Part shown: in pieces, positions 48,757 to 57,604 of the stretch
Position numbering within the stretch: position 1 is the stretch's first letter
How the letters are laid out: each line of letters starts with the position of its first letter
Assembly: GCF_030697375.1 (NCBI RefSeq)
Contig: NZ_JAUYQD010000062.1
Span: forward strand, 62,001-126,000
DNA length: 64,000 bases
Source: Rhodoferax sp.
Lineage (GTDB): Bacteria; Pseudomonadota; Gammaproteobacteria; Burkholderiales; Burkholderiaceae_C
Reading direction: 5' to 3'
Made by a program: the position numbers and the translations under genes
The notes under the pieces: model-generated
The model's input: the letters and a program-made list of their open reading frames with translations, nothing else
What the model was told of the DNA's origin: nothing
Databases searched by the model: none

Positions 48757-48843
48757 GTCTGCGGCATAATTTGGGGTTTGCTGGACGCAGCGCAAGGTCA
48801 ACGGGCGCAGCCAGCTACCAATTTCATAGCACAAGGAATACAC

Positions 48844-49197
48844 ATGCACACCACATCCACCGGATTACAGTACGAAGACACAGTGGAAGGCTCCGGGCCC
48901 GTGGCCACCAAGGGCCAAAGCGTCACGGTTCACTACACCGGCTGGCTGTACAACAACGGCACCCAGGGTGCCAAGTTCGACTCCAGCAAGGACCGCAATG
49001 AGCCTTTTGTGTTTCACCTCGGGGGCGGCATGGTCATCCGTGGTTGGGACGAAGGCGTGGCGGGTATGAAGGTCGGCGGCGCTCGCACCCTGATTATTCC
49101 TGCCGCGCTGGGTTATGGTGCCCGTGGTGCGGGCGGCGTTATTCCACCCAACGCCACTTTGAAGTTTGACGTTGAATTGCTGGGCACTTCGGGCTGA
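48844..49197 (+). CDS. FKBP-type peptidyl-prolyl cis-trans isomerase
   Basis: A 117-residue single-domain cytosolic FKBP that catalyses proline isomerisation. Motifs include VHYTGWLYNNGTQGAKFDSS, PFVFHLGGGMVIRGWDEGVAGM and IPAALGYGARGAGGVIPPNATLKFDVELL. The start at 48844 follows AAGGA and skips an upstream frame that crosses the terminator. It lies directly upstream of the grpE-dnaK-dnaJ cluster but is separated from it by a hairpin and a heat-shock-type promoter. Confidence 0.93.
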   Translation: MHTTSTGLQYEDTVEGSGPVATKGQSVTVHYTGWLYNNGTQGAKFDSSKDRNEPFVFHLGGGMVIRGWDEGVAGMKVGGARTLIIPAALGYGARGAGGVIPPNATLKFDVELLGTSG

Positions 49198-49219
49198 AAT
49201 TCACCATAGCCCCCTGCCA

Positions 49220-49240
49220 CGCGCAGCAAAATGCTGCGCG
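49220..49240. other. Perfect 9-bp hairpin between FKBP and grpE
   Basis: CGCGCAGCA, loop AAA, TGCTGCGCG. It is not followed by a T-run, so it is at best a weak transcript end or an mRNA-stabilising structure just before the heat-shock promoter. Confidence 0.5.
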
Positions 49241-49245
49241 GGCCC

Positions 49246-49273
49246 CTTGAATTGCAACGATCTATCCTCATTT
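49246..49273 (+). promoter_or_regulatory. Sigma-32 (heat-shock) promoter of grpE
   Basis: CTTGAAT at 49246-49252 and CCTCATTT at 49266-49273, 13 bp apart, match the RpoH pattern CTTGAAA / CCCCATNT. Transcription would start near 49280 and grpE begins at 49308. Confidence 0.6.
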
Positions 49274-49307
49274 CCGGGGATAGCAATTGACAACTTGACG
49301 TATCCGC

Positions 49308-49871
49308 ATGTCTGACACCCCATCTTCATCCAATCCAAACCCCACTGAGACCAGCTTCCAAAGCACCGAAGAAATGGTCGCGGCCGCCAACGCCCACGAA
49401 GCCAATGCGTTGGCCGCAGCACAGGCGGAGTTGGCCACCCTGCAGGCCAAAAGCAGTGAATTGGCAGACCAGTACCTTCGCGCCAAAGCAGAATCCGACA
49501 ACGCCCGCCGACGCGCAGAAGAGGAAATCTCCAAAGCCCGCAAATTTGCAGTGGAAAGTTTTGCCGAAAGCCTGCTGCCCGTGGCCGACAGCCTGGAGGC
49601 GGGGCTCATCATCAAGGACGCTACGGCCGAACAAATTCGCGAAGGCGCACAAGCCACCTTGCGCCAACTCGTGGCCGCACTGGAACGCAACAAGGTGATG
49701 GCGATCAACCCGGCTGCCGGTACCAAGTTTGACCCCCACCAACACCAAGCCATCAGCGTCGTACCGTCTGAACTTGACGCGAACACCGTTGTCAGCGTGT
49801 TGCAAAAGGGTTACTCCATTGCGGATCGCGTGCTGCGGCCCGCCTTGGTCACCGTATCTGCCCCCAAGTAA
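49308..49871 (+). CDS. grpE: Nucleotide exchange factor GrpE
   Basis: GrpE releases ADP from DnaK. The 187-residue protein has the long N-terminal coiled coil (about 20-75; LATLQAKSSELADQYLRAKAESDNARRRAEEE), the KFAVESFAESLLPVADSLE segment and the C-terminal beta domain (FDPHQHQAISVV...VVSVLQKGYSIADRVLRPALVTV). It is the first gene of grpE-dnaK-dnaJ, behind an RpoH-like promoter. Confidence 0.96.
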   Translation: MSDTPSSSNPNPTETSFQSTEEMVAAANAHEANALAAAQAELATLQAKSSELADQYLRAKAESDNARRRAEEEISKARKFAVESFAESLLPVADSLEAGLIIKDATAEQIREGAQATLRQLVAALERNKVMAINPAAGTKFDPHQHQAISVVPSELDANTVVSVLQKGYSIADRVLRPALVTVSAPK

Positions 49872-49894
49872 AAATCGCCGCCGCCAAACGGGCA

Positions 49895-49922
49895 CTTGAA
49901 ATTCGCGGGGCGACCCGCAAAT
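49895..49922 (+). promoter_or_regulatory. Second sigma-32-like promoter, upstream of dnaK
   Basis: CTTGAAA (perfect -35) at 49895-49901, then CCCGCAAAT at 49914-49922 with a 12-bp spacer. The -10 match is weaker than at grpE. It would let dnaK be expressed apart from grpE. Confidence 0.45.
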
Positions 49923-49960
49923 CATTTACATCAAATTTTTGAATCTAGCAGGAGTAAATT

Positions 49961-51919
49961 ATGGGAAGAATCATCGGTATTGACCTCGGAACCACCAATA
50001 GCTGCGTGGCCATCATGGAAGGCAACACGCCCAAAGTGATCGAAAATTCCGAAGGTGCGCGTACGACACCGTCGATCATTGCTTACCAGGAAGACGGTGA
50101 AGTCTTGGTTGGCGCGTCCGCCAAGCGTCAAGCCGTGACCAATCCCAAGAACACCCTGTATGCGGTGAAGCGCTTGATTGGCCGCAAGTTTTCCGAAAAG
50201 GAAGTGCAAAAAGACATCGACCTGATGCCCTACAAAATTGCTGCAGCGGACAATGGTGATGCCTGGGTTGAAGTGCGCGGAAGCCGGATGGCGCCCCAGC
50301 AAGTCAGCGCCGACGTGCTGCGCAAGATGAAGAAAACCGCTGAAGACTACCTCGGCGAAGAGGTGACCGAAGCCGTCATCACGGTGCCCGCCTATTTCAA
50401 TGACGCACAGCGTCAAGCCACCAAAGACGCCGGCCGCATCGCTGGTTTGGACGTCAAGCGCATCATCAACGAACCCACGGCTGCTGCCTTGGCCTTTGGT
50501 CTGGACAAAAACGAAAAGGGTGACCGCAAGATCGCTGTGTACGACTTGGGTGGCGGTACGTTTGACGTGTCCATCATCGAAATCGCCGATGTCGACGGCG
50601 AAAAGCAGTTTGAAGTGCTGTCCACCAATGGCGACACCTTCTTGGGTGGTGAAGACTTCGACCAACGCGTGATCGACTTCATCATTGCCGAGTTCAAAAA
50701 AGAACAAGGCGTGGATCTGGGCAAAGATGTGCTGGCCTTGCAACGCCTGAAAGAAGCCGCTGAAAAGGCCAAGATTGAACTGTCCAGCAGCTCACAAACC
50801 GACATCAACCTGCCCTACGTGACGGCTGATGCGTCTGGTCCCAAGCACCTGAGCATCAAGCTCACCCGTGCCAAGCTGGAATCGCTGGTGGAAGAGTTGA
50901 TCGAGCGCACGATTGCCCCCTGCCGCACGGCCATCAAGGATGCAGGCGTCAATGTGGCCGACATTCACGACGTGATTCTGGTCGGCGGTATGACCCGCAT
51001 GCCCAAGGTGCAGGAAAAGGTCAAGGAATTGTTTGGACGCGAGCCACGCAAGGACGTGAACCCGGACGAAGCCGTGGCCGTTGGCGCAGCGATCCAAGGC
51101 CAGGTGCTGTCGGGTGACCGCAAAGACGTGTTGCTGCTGGACGTGACACCTTTGAGCCTGGGCATTGAAACCCTGGGTGGTGTCATGACCAAGATGATCA
51201 CCAAGAACACAACGATCCCGACCAAGTTCGCCCAAACCTTCTCTACAGCCGACGACAACCAGCCTGCCGTGACCATCAAGGTGTTCCAGGGCGAGCGTGA
51301 AATCGCCGCTGGCAACAAGATGTTGGGTGAGTTCAACCTGGAAGGCATTCCTCCTGCAGCCCGTGGTACGCCCCAAATTGAAGTGTCCTTCGACATCGAT
51401 GCCAACGGCATCTTGCACGTGGGCGCCAAGGACAAGGGCACCGGCAAAGAAAACAAGATCACCATCAAGGCCAATTCCGGCCTGAGCGAAGCTGAGATTC
51501 AGCAAATGGTGAAGGACGCCGAACTCAACGCGGCCGAGGACAAGAAGAAGCTGGAACTGGTGCAAGCCAAGAACCAGGCAGATGCCAGTCTGCACAGCGT
51601 GAAGAAGAGCCTGACCGACTACGGCGACAAGCTCGAAGGCGAAGAGAAAACCAAGATTGAAGAAGCCATCAAGCACCTGGAAGAAGCGCTCAAGGGCGAC
51701 GACAAGGCCTCTATCGATGAAAAGAGCACTGCTTTGATGGCTGTGAGCCAGAAATTGGGCGAAAAAATGTATGCCGACATGCAGGCCAAGGAAGCTGCGG
51801 CCGCAGCCGCCGGTGGTGAGGCGGGCGATGGCAACCCTGCTGGCGCACAGGCCGCATCGAGCAAGGCCGCTGACGACAACATCGTGGATGCCGAAGTGAA
51901 AGAAGTCAAAAAAGGCTAA
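49961..51919 (+). CDS. dnaK: Molecular chaperone DnaK (Hsp70)
   Basis: The ATP-driven Hsp70 chaperone, 652 residues. The ATPase domain has IIGIDLGTTNSCVAIMEG, VYDLGGGTFDVSIIEI and VGGMTRMPKVQ; the substrate domain begins near residue 390 (LLLDVTPLSLGIETLGGVMT). The lid ends in an Ala/Gly-rich tail with DDNIVDAEVKEVKK. AGGAG precedes the ATG. A possible heat-shock promoter lies 40-65 bp upstream. Confidence 0.98.
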   Translation: MGRIIGIDLGTTNSCVAIMEGNTPKVIENSEGARTTPSIIAYQEDGEVLVGASAKRQAVTNPKNTLYAVKRLIGRKFSEKEVQKDIDLMPYKIAAADNGDAWVEVRGSRMAPQQVSADVLRKMKKTAEDYLGEEVTEAVITVPAYFNDAQRQATKDAGRIAGLDVKRIINEPTAAALAFGLDKNEKGDRKIAVYDLGGGTFDVSIIEIADVDGEKQFEVLSTNGDTFLGGEDFDQRVIDFIIAEFKKEQGVDLGKDVLALQRLKEAAEKAKIELSSSSQTDINLPYVTADASGPKHLSIKLTRAKLESLVEELIERTIAPCRTAIKDAGVNVADIHDVILVGGMTRMPKVQEKVKELFGREPRKDVNPDEAVAVGAAIQGQVLSGDRKDVLLLDVTPLSLGIETLGGVMTKMITKNTTIPTKFAQTFSTADDNQPAVTIKVFQGEREIAAGNKMLGEFNLEGIPPAARGTPQIEVSFDIDANGILHVGAKDKGTGKENKITIKANSGLSEAEIQQMVKDAELNAAEDKKKLELVQAKNQADASLHSVKKSLTDYGDKLEGEEKTKIEEAIKHLEEALKGDDKASIDEKSTALMAVSQKLGEKMYADMQAKEAAAAAAGGEAGDGNPAGAQAASSKAADDNIVDAEVKEVKKG

Positions 51920-51946
51920 GCGCTTGCGCTGAACACTGTTATCGGG

Positions 51947-51983
51947 CGCCGCGTTGGACACCACAGATGTTCACGCGGCGTTT
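51947..51983 (+). terminator. Hairpin between dnaK and dnaJ (possible attenuating terminator)
   Basis: CGCCGCGT and ACGCGGCG pair over 8 bp with an 18-nt loop and are followed by TTTGTG. The weak T-run suggests partial termination, which would lower dnaJ relative to dnaK. Confidence 0.4.
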
Positions 51984-52008
51984 GTGTTGAAACGGGTACT
52001 GAAAGACC

Positions 52009-53142
52009 ATGGCTAAAAGAGACTATTACGATGTTCTAGGCGTTCCCAAGAACGCTTCAGACGAAGAAATCAAGAAGGCGTATCGCAAACACGCGATGAA
52101 GCACCACCCTGACCGCAATCAGGGTGATGCATCCAAGGTGGCCGAGGAGAAATTCAAGGAATCCAAGGAAGCCTACGAGATGCTGTCGGACCCGCAGAAG
52201 CGGGCGGCGTATGACCAGCATGGGTTTGCGGGTGTTGACCCCAACATGCGCGGCGGCCCTGGCGCTGAGGGATATGGCGGCTTCGCCGAGGCCTTTGGCG
52301 ATATTTTTGGCGACATGTTTGGCCAGCAACGCGGCCGGGCTGGCGGTGGACGTCAAGTCTTTCGCGGCGGCGACCTGAGCTATGCGATGGAAGTCACGCT
52401 GGAAGAGGCTGCGCGTGGCAAAGACGCGCAAATTCGCATCCCCAGCTGGGATTCCTGCGACACCTGCCACGGCAGCGGCGCGAAACCCGGCACCCAGGCC
52501 AAGACCTGCGGAACCTGCAGTGGCTCGGGTTCGGTGCAGATGCGCCAGGGCTTCTTCAGCGTGCAGCAAACCTGCCCCACCTGCCGCGGAACCGGCAAGG
52601 TGATTCCTGAGCCCTGCATGGCCTGCCATGGCCAAGGCAAGATCAAGAAGCAGAAAACACTGGAAGTCAAAATCCCCGCCGGCATCGACGGCGGCATGCG
52701 CATTCGCAGCGCAGGCAATGGCGAACCCGGCACCAATGGTGGCCCCGCTGGCGACCTGTACATCGAAATTCGTCTCAAGAAACACGATATTTTTGAACGT
52801 GATGGCGATGACATCCATTGTTCGGTACCCATCAGCATCATCACGGCCTCTTTGGGGGGCGAGATTGATGTACCGACCCTGGCGGGCAAAGCCGCGATTG
52901 ATATCCCGGAAGGCACGCAAACCGGCAAGCAATTCCGTTTGCGTGGCAAGGGTATCAAAGGCGTGCGCTCCAGTTACCCCGGTGACCTGTACTGCCACAT
53001 CACGGTGGAAACCCCCGTCAAGCTGAGCGAGCACCAACGCAAGCTGCTGCGTGAACTCGACGATTCCCTGAAAAAAGGGGGGAGCAAACATTCCCCCAGT
53101 GGTGACAGCTGGACCAATCGATTGAAAAGCTTTTTCAGCTGA
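52009..53142 (+). CDS. dnaJ: Chaperone DnaJ (Hsp40)
   Basis: The J-domain co-chaperone that stimulates DnaK. The 377-residue protein has the J domain with the HPD motif in MKHHPDRNQ, a Gly/Phe-rich region (about 76-120) and four zinc-finger CxxCxGxG repeats (CDTCHGSG, CGTCSGSG, CPTCRGTG, CMACHGQG). The C-terminal substrate-binding domains follow. It ends the grpE-dnaK-dnaJ cluster before a strong terminator. Confidence 0.98.
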   Translation: MAKRDYYDVLGVPKNASDEEIKKAYRKHAMKHHPDRNQGDASKVAEEKFKESKEAYEMLSDPQKRAAYDQHGFAGVDPNMRGGPGAEGYGGFAEAFGDIFGDMFGQQRGRAGGGRQVFRGGDLSYAMEVTLEEAARGKDAQIRIPSWDSCDTCHGSGAKPGTQAKTCGTCSGSGSVQMRQGFFSVQQTCPTCRGTGKVIPEPCMACHGQGKIKKQKTLEVKIPAGIDGGMRIRSAGNGEPGTNGGPAGDLYIEIRLKKHDIFERDGDDIHCSVPISIITASLGGEIDVPTLAGKAAIDIPEGTQTGKQFRLRGKGIKGVRSSYPGDLYCHITVETPVKLSEHQRKLLRELDDSLKKGGSKHSPSGDSWTNRLKSFFS

Positions 53143-53175
53143 TCACAATCCAACCCCGTCAGTGAGCTGATGCCG

Positions 53176-53216
53176 AATGCCGCGCAAGAAACCCATTCTT
53201 TCGCGGCATTTTTTTT
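53176..53216 (+). terminator. Intrinsic terminator of the dnaK-dnaJ operon
   Basis: AATGCCGCG and CGCGGCATT form a 9-bp stem, extended by AAGAA/TTCTT in the loop, followed by T6 or more. It lies 33 bp after the dnaJ stop. Confidence 0.85.
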
Positions 53217-53245
53217 GCCAAATTTTGAGCAGGCACAATATTGAC

Positions 53246-54208
53246 ATGCCCGACCATTCCTTCCTGACCGCTGCTTTTTACAAATTTATTGACCTCCCCG
53301 ACTACGCGCAACGCAAAGCCCCGCTGCTGGCGTTTTGCGAAGAGCGCCAGGTCAAAGGACTCATTTTATTGGCCCGCGAAGGCATCAACAGCACCATTGC
53401 CGGTACTCCAAGCAATGTGCATGCGGTCTTGGCCTACCTGCGCCAAGACCCTTTGCTGGCAGACTTGCAACACAAAGAATCCTACGCAGACAAAGCTCCT
53501 TTTTACCGCATGAAAGTGCGGCTCAAGCAGGAAATCGTCACCATGGGCATACCCGGTATCTGCCCGACGCAAATGGCGGGAACCTATGTCCAACCCGCCG
53601 ACTGGAATGCATTGATTGCGGACCCGGAGGTGGTGCTGATTGACACCCGCAACGACTACGAGGTGGAGATCGGCAGCTTCAGGAACGCTATCAACCCCCA
53701 CATCAAAACCTTTGCCGAACTGCCCGCCTGGACCGAACAAGCCGCACAACTCCAGGCGACCACGGGTAAAAAGCCCAAAGTTGCCATGTTTTGCACTGGC
53801 GGCATCCGCTGCGAAAAGTCCACCGCCTTGCTGCGGGCACAAGGTTTTGACGAGGTGTTCCACCTGGAAGGCGGCATCCTGAAATACCTGGAACAGATTC
53901 CCCCCGAGCAAAGCCTGTGGCAAGGAGAGTGTTTTGTGTTCGATGAGCGGGTGTCGGTGGGCCATGGCCTGATTCCTGGGGCACACCACCTGTGCCGCGC
54001 CTGCCGCCAGCCCCTGGAGGACGGCGCACAACACTCCCCCTTGTTTGAAACGGGCGTGAGCTGCCCCCGCTGCCATGCCAGTACCAGCGCAACGCAAAAA
54101 AACAGCGCGCGTGAACGCCAACGCCAATGGGAGTTGGCCAAGACCCGTCAACAAACCCATATTGGCGCCCAATTGTCCAAACCACGCAGCAACGATCCCG
54201 TGCCGTGA
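53246..54208 (+). CDS. trhO: tRNA uridine(34) hydroxylase TrhO
   Basis: TrhO (formerly YceA) hydroxylates U34 in tRNAs as the first step of 5-oxyacetyl-type wobble modification. The 320-residue protein has the acylphosphatase-like N domain (GLILLAREGINSTIAG), the rhodanese domain with catalytic Cys in MFCTGGIRCEKS, and the C-terminal Cys motifs CRACRQ and CPRCHAS, which form a zinc knuckle. A shorter paralogue lies at 33585-34325. It overlaps the GST gene by one base. Confidence 0.92.
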   Translation: MPDHSFLTAAFYKFIDLPDYAQRKAPLLAFCEERQVKGLILLAREGINSTIAGTPSNVHAVLAYLRQDPLLADLQHKESYADKAPFYRMKVRLKQEIVTMGIPGICPTQMAGTYVQPADWNALIADPEVVLIDTRNDYEVEIGSFRNAINPHIKTFAELPAWTEQAAQLQATTGKKPKVAMFCTGGIRCEKSTALLRAQGFDEVFHLEGGILKYLEQIPPEQSLWQGECFVFDERVSVGHGLIPGAHHLCRACRQPLEDGAQHSPLFETGVSCPRCHASTSATQKNSARERQRQWELAKTRQQTHIGAQLSKPRSNDPVP

Positions 54209-54957
54209 TGCCAGCGCCCTACCCCTTCCTGTATTCCTTTCGGCGCTGCCCCTACGCCATGCGCGCCCGTTTGGCCCTGGCTGCCAGCGGCATGGTGTGC
54301 GAGCTGCGTGAAGTGGTGTTGGCCCAAAAACCCCAAGGCCTGCTGCAGGCGTCCCCCAAAGGCACGGTGCCCGTGCTCATCCAGGTTGACGGAGCGGTTC
54401 TGGAGCAAAGTCTTGACATCATGCTCTGGGCTCTGCGCGGCAACGATCCGCTGCACTGGCTCCCCGGCGACGAGGCCTCCTTACAAGACGCCATGCGATG
54501 GATCACCCAGTGCGACGGCTCCTTCAAGCGCCAGTTGGACGGTTACAAATACCCGCAGCGCCACGGCTTGCCAGACGGTTTGGAATACAGAACGCAAGGG
54601 GCGTGTTTTCTGAACCGTTTGAACCTGCAATTGCTTGCACACGGTTTTTTGGCGGGCAAATACGCCGGTCTGGCCGACATGGCGATAGCGCCTTTTGTGC
54701 GCCAATTTGCGCACGTTGATCCCGTCTGGTTTGCCAACCAGGATTGGCCAGCACTGCAACACTGGCTTACCGCCTTTGAAACCTCAGCCTTGTTTGAACA
54801 GGTGATGGGGAAATATGCAGCATGGCATCCAGAGCAGCCTGCAGTGATGTTCCCCACTCCTGGGCCTACAACTCGCCAAGAACAGGTTCTCTCCCTTGAA
54901 ATGCATGCTGCTCTCCCACAAGGTGCCAAAGTGGCAGCAGCCTTGTGCGGCGCCTAA
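54208..54957 (+). CDS. Glutathione S-transferase-family protein
   Basis: A 249-residue protein with a thioredoxin-like N domain containing a CxxA-type site (FRRCPYAMRARLALAASG), as in Omega/Beta-like GSTs, then VPVLIQVDGAVLEQSLDIMLWAL and an all-helical C domain (LADMAIAPFVRQFAHVDP). The active Cys suggests a thiol-transfer or dehydroascorbate-reductase-like activity, not classical conjugation. It overlaps trhO by one base and converges with the next gene (4-bp overlap). Confidence 0.87.
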   Translation: MPAPYPFLYSFRRCPYAMRARLALAASGMVCELREVVLAQKPQGLLQASPKGTVPVLIQVDGAVLEQSLDIMLWALRGNDPLHWLPGDEASLQDAMRWITQCDGSFKRQLDGYKYPQRHGLPDGLEYRTQGACFLNRLNLQLLAHGFLAGKYAGLADMAIAPFVRQFAHVDPVWFANQDWPALQHWLTAFETSALFEQVMGKYAAWHPEQPAVMFPTPGPTTRQEQVLSLEMHAALPQGAKVAAALCGA

Positions 54958-57404
54958 AGTCGACGCGATACTTCTAACACGCCATCGTCGGTCATGCTAA
55001 TGATGAAATCCAATGCCTCCATCAGTGCCAACATCGGCTCGTTGTCATTCATGACCTCGCCTTGAATGCGCTCAAGCCCTTGTTGTCGGGCTGCAGCCAT
55101 CAGGCAACGCATCAGCCGGGCACCTAAACCCTTGCCTGCCATGTGATCGGCCACCACCAACGCAAATTCACAGGTTTTGGCGTCCGCCAAGATACTGTAG
55201 TTGGCTTCACCCAGAATCACGTCGCTGCCTTCGTGGCACCCGGTCGCTACCAATGTCAGCTCGCGGGCATAGTCGATTTGCGTATAGCGCGCCAGCAGCT
55301 TTTGCGGCAGCTCATTGACCATGTTGAAAAAACGAAAATACTTGCTCTTGGACGAAAGCTGGCGCACCAAACCCTGAAGCGCAACCGCATCTTCCGGGCG
55401 AATAGCCCGGATGGTGCAGGAGGAACCATCCTTCAAACACCAATCACGGGTGAATTGGGTCGGATAAGGACAAATCGCCATATGCTGGTAGCGGGCCCCT
55501 TCAATACATGGGCGCACCTCAATCAGCGCGTCAAGCACGACAGCCCGCTCTTCATCCGCCATCAGTGAAGCCATGTCCAGGGCATGCAAACACGCCAGCT
55601 CACTGGCCATTTCAGAGACGCGCAGCAAGATGTCACGCAATGGCCCCAGCGCCACACCGGGAGCGGACCCGAGCGGGCCCAGCAGACGCGCGATAGGGGA
55701 TTCGCCCATCATGTCCTGCACCAGGCGCGGATTCAAGGGTGGCAAAGCCGTAGCACGCATGCGGTAGATCTCGTCTGCGATACCCCCTTCCGACAAAGAA
55801 ATCACCGGGCCAAACACTGCATCGGGTCGAATCGCCACGCGCAGCTTGCGTGCACCCGGCAAGACCGACTGCGCCGGCACTAAAGGAATGTGAAATGCTG
55901 TCAGCACCTCCCTGGCTTCCATGGCGGTCAAATCGCTACGGCCTTCGTCCAAGGCCTGCGCGATCACACTGCGAGCCAACTCAGCGTTGGGGGCCTGGTA
56001 GCTCGACAATGCAGCCGGGGTTTCCTGCAACAAAGCTTGGTTGCGCACCCAGTTGACCACGAATGAAAAACCGGCCACCGCACTTTCTGCACAACGGAAC
56101 GTCGGTATGCGCGCATGCGCAAAGGCGGCGCGCGCCGGACGCGCATCCACCTCCCCAAGCCAACAGGTCAACAATGGCTTGTTGGAGCGTTGTGCCACCT
56201 CGATGGTGGCATGCGCCAATGCACAGGGATCGACAAACGTGTTGGGGGACAACACCGCCAACACCCCATCCACATGGGGATCGTCTATGCAGGCCGATAA
56301 AGCACCGACGAATCGCTCAGGGCCCGTGTCAAACAAAACATCGACCGGATTGGCACTGGCCCAGGTTGCAGGCAGCAAGCCGTTCAGGCGCTCCATGGTA
56401 GGTTTGGTCAGTGCACACAGATCAATGCCCAGCGTAGCGGCACAGTCGGCCGCCATCACAATCGGTCCACCACCGTTGGATACCACAGCCAGGCGGTTGC
56501 CGCGTGGCTTGCACGGGTTGCCCAGTGCGCGTGCAGCGGAGAACATGTCACCGATGGATTTGACACGCAGCACGCCAGCGCGGCGCAAAGCAGCATCAAA
56601 CACATCATCGTCCCCGCTGGCGCCACCGCTGTGCGACGCTGCAAAGCGCGCAGAACCAGGCAGGTAGCCGGCCTTCACCGCGATCACTGGCTTGACACTG
56701 GCTGCGGCTCGCGCCGCGCTCATGAAGCGGCGCGCATCGCGGATGCCTTCGAGGTACAACAAAATCGTCTCGGTGCGCGCATCGGTGGTCAGGTAATCAA
56801 GAATTTCCGGCAATTCCAGATCCAGGCTTTCACCGGGGCAAAAAACGCCGGAAAAGCCAAACTCGTCGTTATGGCTCCAATCAAAAATGCCAGCGCAAAT
56901 CGCGTTGGAGTGGGACACAAATCCGAGATTACCTCGCGGCACTGTTTTGGGGATGGGGGTCGTATTCAGTCCGGTATGTGGCAGCACGAACCCCATTGCA
57001 CGCGGCCCCAGCAAACGAACCTTGGCGCGCACACCGGCGGCTTGGATCAGACGAAGGCTTTCCGTGTCTTGTGCAGCGCTATCGTGCAGACCTGAAGAGT
57101 AAACAATGGCAGAGCCTATGCCGCGTCGGCCACAGGCGTCAAGAATGGCTGGCACCGCAGCCAATGGCGTTGCAATCAGTGCCAGCGAAATCGGGCCTGC
57201 TATCTGTTCAAGCGAGGCAACACAAGCTTTGCCACCAATTTGTACATGTTTGGGATTGACGTAATGAACGCGCTTGGAAAATTCCCCGTCCGCCAGACTT
57301 TGGACCAAGCCATAGCCCAATGTGCCGCGCACCGGACTGGCGCCAAACAGGGCAATACCGGTCGGATTGAGAAAGGCACGAAGAGGTGTTCTGTCGAAAG
57401 TCAT
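54954..57404 (-). CDS. GNAT acetyltransferase fused to an NDP-forming acyl-CoA-synthetase-like protein with a truncated ATP-grasp domain
   Basis: An 816-residue relative of Pat/PatZ lysine acetyltransferases. The CoA-binding domain (about 10-130; TGIALFGASPVRGTLGYGLVQ) and the succinyl-CoA-ligase-like domain (about 150-450; ARFAASHSGGASGDDDVFDAALRRAGVLRV) are intact. At residues 513-530 the sequence jumps from LVPAQS to ARKLRVAIRPDAVFGPV, which corresponds to the second half of the ATP-grasp domain. The part with the nucleotide-binding Lys and the HKSDVGGV-type loop, about 75 residues, is absent. The C-terminal GNAT domain (about 660-816) has the acetyl-CoA loop GKGLGARLM. It should still be an acetyltransferase; ATP-driven acyl-CoA synthesis is unlikely. 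Confidence 0.85.
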   Translation of the reverse strand: MTFDRTPLRAFLNPTGIALFGASPVRGTLGYGLVQSLADGEFSKRVHYVNPKHVQIGGKACVASLEQIAGPISLALIATPLAAVPAILDACGRRGIGSAIVYSSGLHDSAAQDTESLRLIQAAGVRAKVRLLGPRAMGFVLPHTGLNTTPIPKTVPRGNLGFVSHSNAICAGIFDWSHNDEFGFSGVFCPGESLDLELPEILDYLTTDARTETILLYLEGIRDARRFMSAARAAASVKPVIAVKAGYLPGSARFAASHSGGASGDDDVFDAALRRAGVLRVKSIGDMFSAARALGNPCKPRGNRLAVVSNGGGPIVMAADCAATLGIDLCALTKPTMERLNGLLPATWASANPVDVLFDTGPERFVGALSACIDDPHVDGVLAVLSPNTFVDPCALAHATIEVAQRSNKPLLTCWLGEVDARPARAAFAHARIPTFRCAESAVAGFSFVVNWVRNQALLQETPAALSSYQAPNAELARSVIAQALDEGRSDLTAMEAREVLTAFHIPLVPAQSVLPGARKLRVAIRPDAVFGPVISLSEGGIADEIYRMRATALPPLNPRLVQDMMGESPIARLLGPLGSAPGVALGPLRDILLRVSEMASELACLHALDMASLMADEERAVVLDALIEVRPCIEGARYQHMAICPYPTQFTRDWCLKDGSSCTIRAIRPEDAVALQGLVRQLSSKSKYFRFFNMVNELPQKLLARYTQIDYARELTLVATGCHEGSDVILGEANYSILADAKTCEFALVVADHMAGKGLGARLMRCLMAAARQQGLERIQGEVMNDNEPMLALMEALDFIISMTDDGVLEVSRRL

Positions 57405-57604
57405 TGATCGTCACTCCCGGCTTGGCCACTGACCTACGGCGCATAGCGTCCCTTCTCCACACCATGACACCTTAAGTTGCACCGGTATTACCTACCGACG
57501 CAACGCCGCTTTTTCAAAGACTATACACACAATGGAGGGGCCCATGCCATGGGTTAACGGAGGGGGTCGGCAGCATAGTTTGACCACCGTCAGACAAATA
57601 ACAC

